From positions 51,805 to 106,314 of the forward strand of contig NZ_JAGIBG010000036.1 in the NCBI RefSeq assembly GCF_017744435.1: 54,510 nucleotides of DNA. The letters are read 5' to 3'. The notes beneath the pieces are model-generated. The model was given only the letters and a program-made list of their open reading frames with translations. It was not told the DNA's origin and made no database searches. Of the stretch, positions 25,814-35,429 are shown one piece after another (within the stretch, counting starts at the first letter, position 1; the number at the start of each line of letters is the position of its first letter). Made by a program: the position numbers and the translations under genes. The DNA comes from Pseudomonas sp. (GTDB lineage: Bacteria; Pseudomonadota; Gammaproteobacteria; Pseudomonadales; Pseudomonadaceae).

Positions 25814-26944
25814 TCAGTACCGCTTCCAGACCGTACGGTTCACGTAATCGGTATAGCTGTGAACAATACGCACCACCTTATCGGAAACATTCGGCATGCT
25901 GTAGTCTGCCACCAGTCGCAAGCTGCGCTCGTCACCGCGTGACTGGCTGTCGAGGATGCTCAGCCCCTGCAGGACACGTTCGGTATCAAGCCCGACCATC
26001 ATTGCTGCGGCCTCCTCCATACCTTCGGGCCGCTCGTGCGCTTCGCGGATGTTCAAGGCCGGGAAGTTGAGAATCGAGGCTTCCTCGTTGATGGTGCCAC
26101 TGTCGGACAACACCGCTTTGGACGTGAGCTGCAGCTTGTTGTAGTCCTTGAAACCCAGCGGCTTCAGCAGGCGCACGTTGGCATGGAATTTAACGCCCAT
26201 GGTATCGACGCGCTTCTGCGTGCGCGGATGGGTCGACACGATTACCGGCAGCGTGAACTGTTCGGCGACGGTGTTGAGCATGTCCACCAGCTTGAGGAAG
26301 TTCTTGTCCGAATCGATATTCTCCTCACGGTGTGCACTGACCACGAAGAACTTGCCCGCTTCGAGACCAAGACGCTCCAGCACATCCGAGGCGTCAATAC
26401 CGTCACGGTAATGGTTGAGGACTTCGAACATCGGGCTACCCGTCTTGATCACACGGTCGGCAGGCAGGCCCTCACGCAACAGGTAGTCGCGGGCGATGGT
26501 GCTGTAAGTCAGGTTGATGTCGGCGGTGTGGTCGACAATGCGGCGGTTGATCTCCTCTGGAACGCGCATGTCGAAACAGCGGTTGCCAGCTTCCATGTGG
26601 AACGTCGGGATCTTGCGACGCTTGGCCGGGATGACCGCCATGCAGCTGTTGGTATCGCCGAGCACCAGCATGGCTTCAGGCTCGACAGCGGCCAGTACCT
26701 TATCCACCGCAATAATCACGTTGCCGATGGTTTCAGCGCCCGAGGCGCCGGCAGCATTGAGGAAATGATCCGGTTTGCGAATGCCCAGGTCCTGGAAGAA
26801 GATCTCGTTGAGCTCGTAGTCGTAGTTCTGGCCGGTGTGGACCAGTACATGATCACAGTATTGATCCAGCGCGCTCATCACGCGTGACAAGCGAATGATT
26901 TCGGGGCGTGTCCCAACGACGGTGACGATTTTCAGCTTTTTCAT
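25814..26944 (-). CDS. wbjD: UDP-2-acetamido-2,6-dideoxy-L-talose 2-epimerase
   Basis: 376 residues, WecB-type non-hydrolysing 2-epimerase of the FnlC/Cap5G/WbjD branch: TVVGTRPEIIRLSRVM, HTGQNYDYELNEIFF, GDTNSCMAVIPAKRRK, MEAGNRCFDMRVPEE, SAHREENID and SDSGTINEEASI. It yields UDP-L-FucNAc. It is the only 2-epimerase gene in the locus. The start is the ATG at 26944 (MKKLKIVTVVGT); longer starts read into the gap after wbjC. Confidence 0.93.
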   Translation of the reverse strand: MKKLKIVTVVGTRPEIIRLSRVMSALDQYCDHVLVHTGQNYDYELNEIFFQDLGIRKPDHFLNAAGASGAETIGNVIIAVDKVLAAVEPEAMLVLGDTNSCMAVIPAKRRKIPTFHMEAGNRCFDMRVPEEINRRIVDHTADINLTYSTIARDYLLREGLPADRVIKTGSPMFEVLNHYRDGIDASDVLERLGLEAGKFFVVSAHREENIDSDKNFLKLVDMLNTVAEQFTLPVIVSTHPRTQKRVDTMGVKFHANVRLLKPLGFKDYNKLQLTSKAVLSDSGTINEEASILNFPALNIREAHERPEGMEEAAAMMVGLDTERVLQGLSILDSQSRGDERSLRLVADYSMPNVSDKVVRIVHSYTDYVNRTVWKRY

Positions 26945-26972
26945 ACAATCCTCATGACATGAGCCAGCCGGG

Positions 26973-28085
26973 TCATGGACAAACCGGCAGCGCATAGGTA
27001 TCCGGGTGCTCGCGGTCGAAAATTTCATTGGCCCAGAGCATGACGATCATCTCGTCGTCACCAACATTGGTGATGTCATGGGTCCAGCCTGGCACCGTTT
27101 CGACGATGCGGGGCGAATCGCCACTGGTTTGCAGCTCATAGAACTCGCCAGTGACCACGTGGCGGAAGCGGAAGTTGGCCTTGCCTTTAATGACCAGGAA
27201 CTTCTCGGTCTTGGAATGGTGATAGTGGCCGCCGCGAGTGATGCCCGGGTGGGCAGTGAAGTACGAAAACTGGCCGGCATCGGGGGTTTTGAGCATCTCC
27301 ACGAATACTCCACGCGGATCGCCATACTTGGGCACTTCGTAGGTAAACGACTCCGGCGGCAGGTAACTCAAGTATGTGGAATAAAGCGCACGAACCAAAC
27401 CATGGCCGACGTTCTCGGTGATCAGGGTCGAGCGACTGACGCGAAAACGCCGCAGATGCTCCGCCAGGGCACCGACTGTGGTGCTATACACCGGATCGAC
27501 CTCGACCATGCCAGGCGCTACGGCTGCACCATCCATGATGGCGATGAAGCGGCCAACGACATCGTCCACATAGACCAGGTTCAACGCGGCGGATGAGTCG
27601 TTGATCTGTATGGGCAAGTCACGCGCGATGTTATGGCAAAACGTTGCCACCGCCGAGTTGTAGTTGGGGCGCGCCCATTTTCCAAACACGTTGGGCAACC
27701 GGAAGATGTAAACCGGGCTGCCATGCTCTTCAGCCAGTGCGGTCAGCGCTTGCTCAGCGGCCAGCTTGCTGAGTCCGTAGGCGTTATCGCGCTCGGCCTG
27801 GATCGACGAGGTGTACAACACTGCCGGCTTGCGGCCGGACGCTATCACCGCACGGCACAGTTGCTGAGTGAGCTCATTGTTGCCGCTGTCGAACTCTGCT
27901 GGGTCTTGAGGACGGTTTACACCCGCCAGATGGAAAATGCAGTCGGCCTCGGCCACCTTTTCCTGCAGTGTACGCTCATCATCGCCGCGAGCGAACAGAC
28001 TCACCTGTACATCGCTGCGCTCACGCAAGTGCACAAGCAAATTGCGGGCAATGAAACCGTTGCTGCCGGTAACCAGAACTTTCAT
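26973..28085 (-). CDS. wbjC: UDP-L-FucNAc pathway bifunctional epimerase-reductase
   Basis: 370 residues, CapF/FnlB/WbjC type: an N-terminal SDR domain (VLVTGSNGFIARNLLVHL at the start, catalytic YGLSKLAAEQ) and a C-terminal cupin domain from about residue 250 (PGITRGGHYHHSKTEKFLVI with the metal-binding histidines, WTHDITNVGDDEMIVMLWANE). The cupin epimerises at C3 and the SDR reduces C4. Three bases follow the wbjB stop, with GAGGAG just upstream. Confidence 0.94.
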   Translation of the reverse strand: MKVLVTGSNGFIARNLLVHLRERSDVQVSLFARGDDERTLQEKVAEADCIFHLAGVNRPQDPAEFDSGNNELTQQLCRAVIASGRKPAVLYTSSIQAERDNAYGLSKLAAEQALTALAEEHGSPVYIFRLPNVFGKWARPNYNSAVATFCHNIARDLPIQINDSSAALNLVYVDDVVGRFIAIMDGAAVAPGMVEVDPVYSTTVGALAEHLRRFRVSRSTLITENVGHGLVRALYSTYLSYLPPESFTYEVPKYGDPRGVFVEMLKTPDAGQFSYFTAHPGITRGGHYHHSKTEKFLVIKGKANFRFRHVVTGEFYELQTSGDSPRIVETVPGWTHDITNVGDDEMIVMLWANEIFDREHPDTYALPVCP

Positions 28086-28088
28086 TCG

Positions 28089-29123
28089 TCACTCCTCAGG
28101 CGTTGCGTGCTCGCCACGCTGTATAGCCTGGATGAATTCGAGCTTGAGCAGCAACGCCTGCATGCCTGCTACGTCCAATCGTTGGGTGTTGTGCGAATTG
28201 TAATCTTCGGTGTGTGAGATTTTCTCTTCGCCCTGCTCGACGAATTTGCTGTAGTTCAGGTCACGCAGATCCGGTGGCACACGGAAATACTCGCCCATGT
28301 CTTCGGCACATGCCATCTCCTCGCGGCTCAGCAACGCTTCGTAGAGCTTTTCACCGTGCCGCGTACCGATGATCTGAATGGGATGCTCGGGTTGCCCCAA
28401 CAACGCAGTCAAGGCTTGGGCAAGCGTCTGAACGGTTGCCGCCGGCGCCTTCTGTACAAACAGATCGCCGTTGTTCCCATGCTCGAAGGCGTAGAGTACG
28501 AGGTCCACCGCATCGGCCAGGGTCATCATGAAGCGGGTCATGTTGGGGTCAGTGATCGACAGCGGTTTGCCTGCACGAATCTGCTCGATAAACAGTGGGA
28601 TTACCGATCCGCGGGATGCCATGACGTTACCATAGCGAGTACCGCAGATGACGGTTTTGGTCTCGTCGACATTGCGCGACTTGGCGACCATGACCTTTTC
28701 CATCATCGCCTTGGAAATACCCATGGCGTTGATCGGATACACCGCCTTATCGGTGCTCAGGCAGACGACACGACGCACTTCGTTCTGGATGGCAGCCTCC
28801 AGTACGTTCTCAGTGCCGATGACGTTGGTCTTGACCGCTTCCATCGGATGAAACTCGCAGGAAGGCACCTGCTTCAACGCCGCGGCGTGGAAGATATAGT
28901 CGACACCCCGAGTGGCATTCAAAACACTTCGATAATCGCGGACATCACCGATGTAGAACTTGAGCTTCGCGCTGCCATAGCGCTTGCGCATGTCGTCCTG
29001 CTTCTTTTCGTCACGGCTGAAAATGCGCACTTCGGCGATGTCGCTATCGAGGAACCGCTTGAGGACCGCGTTACCGAAAGATCCGGTACCGCCGGTGATG
29101 AGGAGTTTTTTACCCTTGAACAT
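28089..29123 (-). CDS. wbjB: UDP-GlcNAc C4,6-dehydratase / C5 (C3) epimerase
   Basis: 344 residues, CapE/FnlA/WbjB type, soluble extended SDR: KLLITGGTGSFGNAVLKRF, VDYIFHAAALKQVPSCEFHP, and the active-site region STDKAVYPINAMGISKAMMEK (with Met replacing Tyr). First enzyme of UDP-L-FucNAc synthesis from UDP-GlcNAc. Begins at the ATG at 29123; the upstream in-frame extension has no family support. Confidence 0.94.
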   Translation of the reverse strand: MFKGKKLLITGGTGSFGNAVLKRFLDSDIAEVRIFSRDEKKQDDMRKRYGSAKLKFYIGDVRDYRSVLNATRGVDYIFHAAALKQVPSCEFHPMEAVKTNVIGTENVLEAAIQNEVRRVVCLSTDKAVYPINAMGISKAMMEKVMVAKSRNVDETKTVICGTRYGNVMASRGSVIPLFIEQIRAGKPLSITDPNMTRFMMTLADAVDLVLYAFEHGNNGDLFVQKAPAATVQTLAQALTALLGQPEHPIQIIGTRHGEKLYEALLSREEMACAEDMGEYFRVPPDLRDLNYSKFVEQGEEKISHTEDYNSHNTQRLDVAGMQALLLKLEFIQAIQRGEHATPEE

Positions 29124-29154
29124 ATGATCTGACCCTTGCGACGCGTCCGAGTGG

Positions 29155-29937
29155 TTATCGGGCGCGTAGAGCTGAATAAATGATGTCGTCTTTCTGCTGG
29201 GCACTTGGATAGCTGATTAGCACCGCTCGATAGGCACCCTTGAACACGAAGAAGCTGCCCGCCGCCACGCCAACCACGCCGCATGCCTTGACCACGCTTG
29301 CCATGTCCTCGAGCGAACCGCCGCCGCCCAAGATGGTGATCGGGATGCGCACCGACGCCCGAAGCCTGGTCGCCAGGTCCAGGTCGTAGCCCTTCATTTT
29401 TCCATCATTTTCGATCGAGTTCAGTACTATTTCGCCAACGCCGAGCTGTTCCAGTTCCTGAGCGACTTCCAGCACGCTTCGCTTGGTATTACGCGTGCCA
29501 TTGTGTGTCCAGACTTCCTGATTCTTGCTCAGCAGGCGCGACTTGTGATCCAGCACCACCACCACGCTCTGGCTGCCAATTTCTTCGGCAATTTGCGTGA
29601 CGAGCTGGGGGTTCTCCAGGGCAGCCGAGCTGATGGCGACCTTCTCGACTCCCAACTGGATGATCTTCTTGGCTTGCGCTGCGGTGCGTATGCCACCGCC
29701 ATAGCACAAGGGCATACGACATTCGGCGGCGAGCTTGGCAATCTGCGTATAGTTGGGTTCGACACCATGCGCCGTGGCGTCGATGTCGATCACGATCAGT
29801 TCATCGGCTTCCTTCTCGTTGAAGATCTTCACCGCGTTTATGGGATCTCCGACGTATTTCGGATCCTTGAATTTGACCGTCTTGACCAGCCCACCATCTT
29901 GGATGAGCAGGCATGGAATGATCCGGGGTCTTAGCAT
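29155..29937 (-). CDS. hisF: HisF-like cyclase subunit of the O-antigen amidotransferase
   Basis: 260 residues, (beta/alpha)8 barrel of the HisF family: MLRPRIIPCLLIQDG, GDPINAVKIFNEKEADELIVIDID, YGGGIRTAAQAKKII. The true histidine-pathway hisF sits elsewhere in pseudomonads; this second copy lies with hisH and wbpG, where P. aeruginosa O5 has hisF2. It supplies or channels ammonia for amidation of the uronic-acid sugar. Confidence 0.92.
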   Translation of the reverse strand: MLRPRIIPCLLIQDGGLVKTVKFKDPKYVGDPINAVKIFNEKEADELIVIDIDATAHGVEPNYTQIAKLAAECRMPLCYGGGIRTAAQAKKIIQLGVEKVAISSAALENPQLVTQIAEEIGSQSVVVVLDHKSRLLSKNQEVWTHNGTRNTKRSVLEVAQELEQLGVGEIVLNSIENDGKMKGYDLDLATRLRASVRIPITILGGGGSLEDMASVVKACGVVGVAAGSFFVFKGAYRAVLISYPSAQQKDDIIYSALRAR

Positions 29938-29950
29938 TGTCAGTTTCCGT

Positions 29951-30565
29951 TCACAGTTCTGCGAAGTTTTTCAACAGGCCGACGCCAAAGTGGTGGCTTT
30001 TCTCGGGATGAAACTGAACACCGTAGACATTTCCTGCCTGAACGGCGCAGCTGAACTCCAGGCCATACGATGACATCGCCGCTCGGTGCTGGTGCTGTTC
30101 GCAGTCAAAGAAGAACGAGTGAAGGAAATAGAACCGAGCTTCTTCCTCGAAGCCCCTGAACAGCGGGTTATCGTTCAGCGATGCGACATCGTTCCAGCCC
30201 ATGTGAGGGAGCGGCAGGTCCTTGAGGTTGGGCACAGACTTGAACGAGCGTACGCAACCCGGCACCCATCCAAGACCCGCCAGGCAGCCCTCTTCGCTGC
30301 TGTTGGCGAGAATCTGCATCCCAACACAGATACCCAGCACCGGCACTTTGTGCTGCTGCACCATTGTCTCCAGGGTCGGACGCATGCCCGATGCGTCCAG
30401 CCTTTCGATAGCATGATCGAAGGCCCCTACCCCTGGCAGAATCAGCTTGCTTGCGCCGTCCAACTGCTCAGCGGTCTGGGCGACCGCCACAGGGATGTGC
30501 AAGCGCCGATAAACGTTTACGAAGGCCTGGATGTTGCCCAGACCATAGTCAATGATGGTGATCAT
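29951..30565 (-). CDS. hisH: HisH-like glutamine amidotransferase subunit
   Basis: 204 residues, class I glutaminase: DYGLGNIQAF at the start, nucleophile Cys80 in GICVGMQILA, and the His/Glu pair in GVQFHPEKSHHFG. Partner of the HisF-like protein; releases ammonia from glutamine for WbpG. Its ATG overlaps the wbpG stop by four bases. Confidence 0.94.
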   Translation of the reverse strand: MITIIDYGLGNIQAFVNVYRRLHIPVAVAQTAEQLDGASKLILPGVGAFDHAIERLDASGMRPTLETMVQQHKVPVLGICVGMQILANSSEEGCLAGLGWVPGCVRSFKSVPNLKDLPLPHMGWNDVASLNDNPLFRGFEEEARFYFLHSFFFDCEQHQHRAAMSSYGLEFSCAVQAGNVYGVQFHPEKSHHFGVGLLKNFAEL

Positions 30566-31698
30566 CTGAACAGCCTTCTTTCCAGTCCGATCGCACTGAG
30601 CACCCGTGCCCCTATGCCGATCAAGAAACGCTTGTTTTTGTAGTCATGGAAGGTCTTGTTCTGACCCTCGAAAATGCCTTGAAGCTCAGGGACAGTGAAG
30701 TCTAGCTTGTGGGCTACGTATTCGAATTCGGAGGTGAGGAAGTTTTCGTCCATCTCTGGTTTGGCAATGCGCTCCAGAGCGGCCTCGCGTGTCATCTGGC
30801 CCGTCATGATGAGGCTGGAAAAATGCGCACGCCGCTTCTCATAGCCAAATTTACGCGGCATCCAGTAGTCTTCATAAAAGCGGGTGAAGCGCGACTCGTG
30901 GTGCTTGTGCTTGAATCGCTTCCAGCCGAACAGGCGTTCCAACGTGGTTTCTGCATCGGCCTTGATATAAGGCACGAGATTGAGAGGCTTGACAATTTTC
31001 ATGCCAAGAATACGTTGATAGTAGACTTTATACGTTAAAATATCAACCAGCGGGAAGGTTTTCAGCGTTCGCTTGCCGAACCGCCCATGAATGTCGTTAA
31101 ACAACGTTTTGTCGATACCGGGATAACCGCCCCACTCCTCAGGTTCACGGCAGCACTCGGTTGAATAGTTTCCGCCCGTCAGTACATATTTGATTTTGTG
31201 CTTGCGCGCAAATTTGTAGAGCGAGGAAAAGAAGGCTGCATCTTGCGGCAGATCTTGGTCCGAGATCTGCGAGCGCAGGAACGCCACCTGCAAATCCTTC
31301 ATTTCTTCCCAGTTGATTACATCGGTGTACAGATCGAGACCGAGGCCATCGACAAGCCGCTCGATATTGCCAACTGCCTGGTCTGTGTTCCAGCCCGCGT
31401 CAACATGAAAGAGCAAGGGCCTAAGCCCCATAACTTTGGTAGCAATGTAGGCAGCATACGAACTGTCCAAGCCACCGCTCAATCCGATGATGCAGTCAAA
31501 ATCCTTGCCTTTTCCATGCGCCTTGATTTTGGCCGCCAACGCCATCAGTTCCGACTCGCCGCGCGCGCCTGTATCCCAATGGGGTTTAATAGCGCTATCG
31601 AAGTTCGCGCAGTATTCGCAAACACCATGCTGATCGAAGCGAATATTTGGATCACTGGTATCCATGATGCAGCGCGTACAGATTTTGTAATCTTTCAT
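30562..31698 (-). CDS. wbpG: N-acetyl sugar amidotransferase
   Basis: 378 residues. An N-terminal zinc-ribbon-like pair of CxxC motifs (Cys7/Cys10 and Cys27/Cys30) is followed by the ATP-pyrophosphatase PP-loop SGGLDSSYAA at about residues 74-83. WbpG works with HisH/HisF to turn an acetamido group of the diacetamido-uronic acid into an acetamidino group in P. aeruginosa O5. Start taken at the ATG at 31698 (MKDYKICTRCIMD), where the family begins. Confidence 0.94.
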   Translation of the reverse strand: MKDYKICTRCIMDTSDPNIRFDQHGVCEYCANFDSAIKPHWDTGARGESELMALAAKIKAHGKGKDFDCIIGLSGGLDSSYAAYIATKVMGLRPLLFHVDAGWNTDQAVGNIERLVDGLGLDLYTDVINWEEMKDLQVAFLRSQISDQDLPQDAAFFSSLYKFARKHKIKYVLTGGNYSTECCREPEEWGGYPGIDKTLFNDIHGRFGKRTLKTFPLVDILTYKVYYQRILGMKIVKPLNLVPYIKADAETTLERLFGWKRFKHKHHESRFTRFYEDYWMPRKFGYEKRRAHFSSLIMTGQMTREAALERIAKPEMDENFLTSEFEYVAHKLDFTVPELQGIFEGQNKTFHDYKNKRFLIGIGARVLSAIGLERRLFR

Positions 31699-31713
31699 AA
31701 ATGCTTCCAGCAA

Positions 31714-32856
31714 TTAGGTCAACAGGCGTTCGGCCATGCAACGATAGTCCAAAAGACTCGAAGCAATCTCAAATGATCGCTTCGAGTAAGTATCCAGCAA
31801 TTCAGGGTTGGCCTCAATTGTTGTGAAGGCCGTAATCAAATCAGTCTCGGTGCGAACAACCCACCCGTTCCCTTGCACAAACGGAACGTGACTTGGCACA
31901 TCTGCGACAATCACTGGGCGTCGTGCGCAGAGGCTCATCTGCATCGTTGCCGATTGGCTTCCGGGCTGGACATAGACATCAGCCCCGCACAGCAGGCGAT
32001 AGAGCTCGTCGGCAGGCTTCCACCCTAAAAAAACGACTCGTGGATCGCTCGCAATCAGCCCGTTCACTTCCGCCGCAATGGAGTCCTGCAACTGCCCAAC
32101 AATCAAAAATCTGAAGTGCTCGGATCGCGTCTGCGAGAATGCCCGCAGACTTTGAGCAAGTTTCTTCTTCCCATCGAACTTGCCAGACTGAATAAATACT
32201 GTCTGATGAGGCTCGATACTTAAGGCCCTACGTGCTTCCAACCTGAGCTGCGAATAGCTAACATCGTCAGCAATATTACCGCCCAGAGGGAAAAATTCCA
32301 TAAGCCGATCATCGATGCCATATTGTCGACGACAAAACTCCAGCGTTTCCTGAGAAATACAGAGTACCTTGTCAATAGCCGGCAATGCCGCCCTGATAAT
32401 GGGACGATAATAAAATTTATGCAGCAACTTCGACAGGTGACTCACGGCGCTATTGTTAGCATCTTCGTGACTGTCGACGTAGAGTTTCACATGGGGATGT
32501 TCGCGCTTGTACCGTGCAGCGGTGCGCAACTCCCAACCACACAGACCATGAAACATGATGACGTCTGGACCGAACGCCTCCAGAATTTCCGAAACCTCCT
32601 TATGCATGCGAAGCTTTTTTTTCAGGAAAAAGGGCCCGGCGCCGCTATAGGGCAAGCGGATAACACGTGCACCATCTGTCCCCATATAGTCACCTGGCGT
32701 CGTGTACCCCAACGTCAAGTTATCCAAATATGTTTCTGTCGATGCCACCACCAGCACATCGTGGCCGGTCGATACGTGCTCACGCACTAGCTCATTTTCC
32801 TGATATCGATAACCATCGATATAAAAGCAGGACACGCAAAGATGAATGATTTTCAT
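31714..32856 (-). CDS. Glycosyltransferase family 4
   Basis: 380 residues, GT-B fold. N-terminal MKIIHLCVSCFYIDGYRYQE with LVREHVSTGHDVLVVAS; C-terminal nucleotide-sugar half with FIQSGKFDGKKKLAQSLRAF, FLGWKPADELYRLLCGADVYVQPGS and CARRPVIVADV. By position next to wbpG it probably adds the amidated diacetamido-uronic acid (inference). Codons are A/T-richer than in the housekeeping block. A run of eight T (32615-32622, eight A in the coding sense) lies in the gene at a Lys-Lys-Lys stretch. Start overlaps the upstream stop by four bases. Confidence 0.88.
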   Translation of the reverse strand: MKIIHLCVSCFYIDGYRYQENELVREHVSTGHDVLVVASTETYLDNLTLGYTTPGDYMGTDGARVIRLPYSGAGPFFLKKKLRMHKEVSEILEAFGPDVIMFHGLCGWELRTAARYKREHPHVKLYVDSHEDANNSAVSHLSKLLHKFYYRPIIRAALPAIDKVLCISQETLEFCRRQYGIDDRLMEFFPLGGNIADDVSYSQLRLEARRALSIEPHQTVFIQSGKFDGKKKLAQSLRAFSQTRSEHFRFLIVGQLQDSIAAEVNGLIASDPRVVFLGWKPADELYRLLCGADVYVQPGSQSATMQMSLCARRPVIVADVPSHVPFVQGNGWVVRTETDLITAFTTIEANPELLDTYSKRSFEIASSLLDYRCMAERLLT

Positions 32857-33461
32857 AGAAAATTCTGACTTTTCAAAAAAGCTTCTGGATCGGTAAAGTG
32901 CTCAGCCGCAGCACGCAATTGGTCTTCCGAATATTCCCACCATTTACTATTCAAAAGCCCTTCAATTATCGGCTTGGAGAACCTGTAGCGTATCAATCGT
33001 GCTGGATTGCCAGCATAGATAGCATAAGGAGGCACGTCTTTGGTAACCACGCTGCCCATTCCAATCACCGCTCCGGTCCCGATCGTCACCCCACCCTTGA
33101 TCAAGACGCCTTCACCAATCCAGACATCATGCCCAATTACAGTACTTGGCTCCCAACGATAATCATGCTTTGCAAACTTCTTTTTTATACTCTCTTTGTG
33201 CGCCAGAAACACCGGACTGGTCGACACATACTCAATCGGGTGCCGCGCCCCGCCAACAACAACATTACTGGCTATCGAGCAAAATGAACCAACGGAAGTC
33301 TTTATGAAAGTGCAGTCATAGCCGCAAAAGCTATGCGCTCCGAAGGTAGTGGAGAACAGGGTACTGCCCGATTCGACCTTTGAACTACGCGGGACCTCTG
33401 AATCGATCAGCGCGGACCCTCGCGCCTTCTTCAGCACTCGGGAGATGAGATATCCAATCAT
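32853..33461 (-). CDS. CatB-like hexapeptide O-acetyltransferase
   Basis: 202 residues, left-handed beta-helix acetyltransferase of the CatB/VatD (xenobiotic acetyltransferase) type: CTFIKTSVGSFCSIASNVVVG, the HPIEYVSTSPVF loop holding the active-site histidine region, VIGHDVWIGEGVLIKGGVTI and GNPARLIRYRFSKP. In O-antigen loci such proteins O-acetylate the repeat unit. Four-base overlaps on both sides. Unlike wbpC at 37098, it looks intact. Confidence 0.85.
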   Translation of the reverse strand: MIGYLISRVLKKARGSALIDSEVPRSSKVESGSTLFSTTFGAHSFCGYDCTFIKTSVGSFCSIASNVVVGGARHPIEYVSTSPVFLAHKESIKKKFAKHDYRWEPSTVIGHDVWIGEGVLIKGGVTIGTGAVIGMGSVVTKDVPPYAIYAGNPARLIRYRFSKPIIEGLLNSKWWEYSEDQLRAAAEHFTDPEAFLKSQNFL

Positions 33462-34042
33462 AGCCGGTGGCCCCCAAATTTTGTTTTAAACTTATCAAAC
33501 CACAGCTTTGTGATCCATAGCCCTCCGCCAAAGGACGCCGACTGAGTGAAAATAGGTCCGCTACCAGTCTCAACGGCAAGAGGGTAAAGCGCTGCAAGCA
33601 ACAGCTTCTTGCTCCGCTGTTGAGAAGCCCACCCAAATGCAACCAACCAGACGGTGCAAAGCACAACGATGATCAGCCCCCCCGGCTCACCGACAGCAGA
33701 GACCCCATCTGTCGCGACAAAACCGGTATTGGATTGGTTCTGCACTCCCAGCACACATCCAGCAAGAAATTTGCCAAGGAACGGCCAGGCCTCACCCCCT
33801 GCGAACGCTGCTGGAACATCAGCCAATTGCCCGATTGCAGACACGTGGGAGCCGGCTGTAAAAGCATGAGCAGCCATTGCAAAGGGCATTAGAAATGCAG
33901 TTCGCTCTGCAGTAATCATCAATACAAAAAAAACCAAAGCCGACAATAAAGTTGTACGAGGCGAATCGAAAACCACAAGAGCGCTCGACAAGACTGAACT
34001 CACCCGTCCCTGATAACGACTCGTAGCTTCATTATCTGTCAT
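33458..34042 (-). CDS. Wzy-like membrane protein, probably truncated polymerase
   Basis: 194 residues with about five hydrophobic segments and a central polar loop (AFAGGEAWPFLGKF ... GVSAVGEPGG). Content and position between the acetyltransferase and wzx suit an O-antigen polymerase, but Wzy proteins normally have 10-14 transmembrane helices and 380-450 residues, so about half is missing. The frame starts at an ATG with a weak ribosome binding site. A run of eight A at 33926-33933 lies in it. A 26-codon frame (about 34118-34041, MWVYIDFRVIVRG at its start) ends by overlapping this ATG and may be a leftover of another gene. I cannot confirm homology by eye. Confidence 0.55.
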   Translation of the reverse strand: MTDNEATSRYQGRVSSVLSSALVVFDSPRTTLLSALVFFVLMITAERTAFLMPFAMAAHAFTAGSHVSAIGQLADVPAAFAGGEAWPFLGKFLAGCVLGVQNQSNTGFVATDGVSAVGEPGGLIIVVLCTVWLVAFGWASQQRSKKLLLAALYPLAVETGSGPIFTQSASFGGGLWITKLWFDKFKTKFGGHRL

Positions 34043-34145
34043 GTTTTATCGCTCTTGGTTAGCCAGCGAACCATCAACTCGCCGCGTACAATTACTCGAA
34101 AATCAATGTAAACCCACATCGCGGGTTTGACCTTTCAATTGGCCA

Positions 34146-35429
34146 TCAATTTCTATCCGCCATCGATGCATTTTCCCTGACCGCATGTGCAATTAAAAAC
34201 CTTGCAAAGAATAGATCAACAAGATAGACAAGCGAAACCTGAACCACATACAGTATCAAGAAGCCTTTGAAATCAAGAGTGTAATGCTGAGCGATCATGA
34301 GCATTATCCCTGTGGCGAGCAGTCTGAGCACGTGCAGCGTTGGCATGTACCAATTGAATCGGAGCACCAACGAGACACGGTCCAAAGGCGTACTGATGAA
34401 TGCACAGAGCGCAGCAACAACTAGAAATTGCGCATAAAGCCCTGCGTCATGCCATTGACTGCCTAACACGAGCGGGTACAGCCAGGGGGACAAAACTCCA
34501 GCGCACAAATAGATTGGCACACCGAACAGTGCCAATTTCCGCACGGTCATGCTCCACAGACCTTTGATGAGCTGTGGCTCCTCTGAGTGCGAAGCTGCGC
34601 GTTGATAGAAAACCTGGCCAATGGCAGTACCTATCAATCCAGAAGGCAGGAAAATCGTTGCCATGACCATCGAAAACTGTCCGAGTATTTCGGTGCCGTA
34701 TACCGCTGATATGAAGAAAATAGGTGCAGCGCTACTGAATGTAACCAAGACGTGTGACATCACAAGTGCGTGAGCACCACTAGCGTGTTTCTTTAGTGGA
34801 CTTACCGCGTCAGATGCCGATGCTCGAGGCCCCGAAATCAGATTTTTCGAATATGGCAAGAGGGCACCCATTTTACCCAGCGCACTAAACAATGTGGTAA
34901 AAACGAGACCACTCGTAGTGACTGCCGCCAATAGCGCACCGGACGCGATATAGGCCGACTTGCCAAATACTTCTGACATTGCAGAAACCTTGAACGCGCC
35001 GGCACGCTGGGAGTTGTGCTGAAATGCCAATGCCAGAGACACCAAAAATGCGCTCAGCGGGGCAAAAGCCAGAAAACTGGCGCCACGCGCCACCGACAGC
35101 AATTGAGCAATATCCGCCGAGAAGGCATACATCAAAACGGTAAGCGGCACGCCTGTAATTACACCAAGTTTCACGACCCCAGAAAGAAGCCAGCGTGCTT
35201 GCGTATCATCTTTTAGCATTTGAAAAAAATATTCATATCTCCAGGTCATTATCCCAGCAAAGAACATGACCAGTTGGATAAAAATATTCTGCACCGCAAA
35301 TTCTTGCGGCGCATACAATCGAGCTAACACGGGGATGCCCAGCACCCCAATCACTTGAGCGACGGTATTCCCTGAGGCTTGAAAGAAGACGTCTCGCCAA
35401 TAGGACGAGATGTATTGCAAAATCCTCAT
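34146..35429 (-). CDS. wzx: O-antigen flippase, Wzx-like
   Basis: 427 residues, about 12 transmembrane helices, MOP/PST polysaccharide exporter: N-terminal SGNTVAQVIGVLGIPVLARLYAPQEF is the classical start of Wzx-type proteins, with FSMVMATIFLPSGLIGTAIGQVFYQRA in the middle. Moves undecaprenyl-pyrophosphate O-units to the periplasm. Markedly AT-rich, as usual for wzx. Overlaps the wbpE stop by four bases. Confidence 0.9.
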   Translation of the reverse strand: MRILQYISSYWRDVFFQASGNTVAQVIGVLGIPVLARLYAPQEFAVQNIFIQLVMFFAGIMTWRYEYFFQMLKDDTQARWLLSGVVKLGVITGVPLTVLMYAFSADIAQLLSVARGASFLAFAPLSAFLVSLALAFQHNSQRAGAFKVSAMSEVFGKSAYIASGALLAAVTTSGLVFTTLFSALGKMGALLPYSKNLISGPRASASDAVSPLKKHASGAHALVMSHVLVTFSSAAPIFFISAVYGTEILGQFSMVMATIFLPSGLIGTAIGQVFYQRAASHSEEPQLIKGLWSMTVRKLALFGVPIYLCAGVLSPWLYPLVLGSQWHDAGLYAQFLVVAALCAFISTPLDRVSLVLRFNWYMPTLHVLRLLATGIMLMIAQHYTLDFKGFLILYVVQVSLVYLVDLFFARFLIAHAVRENASMADRN

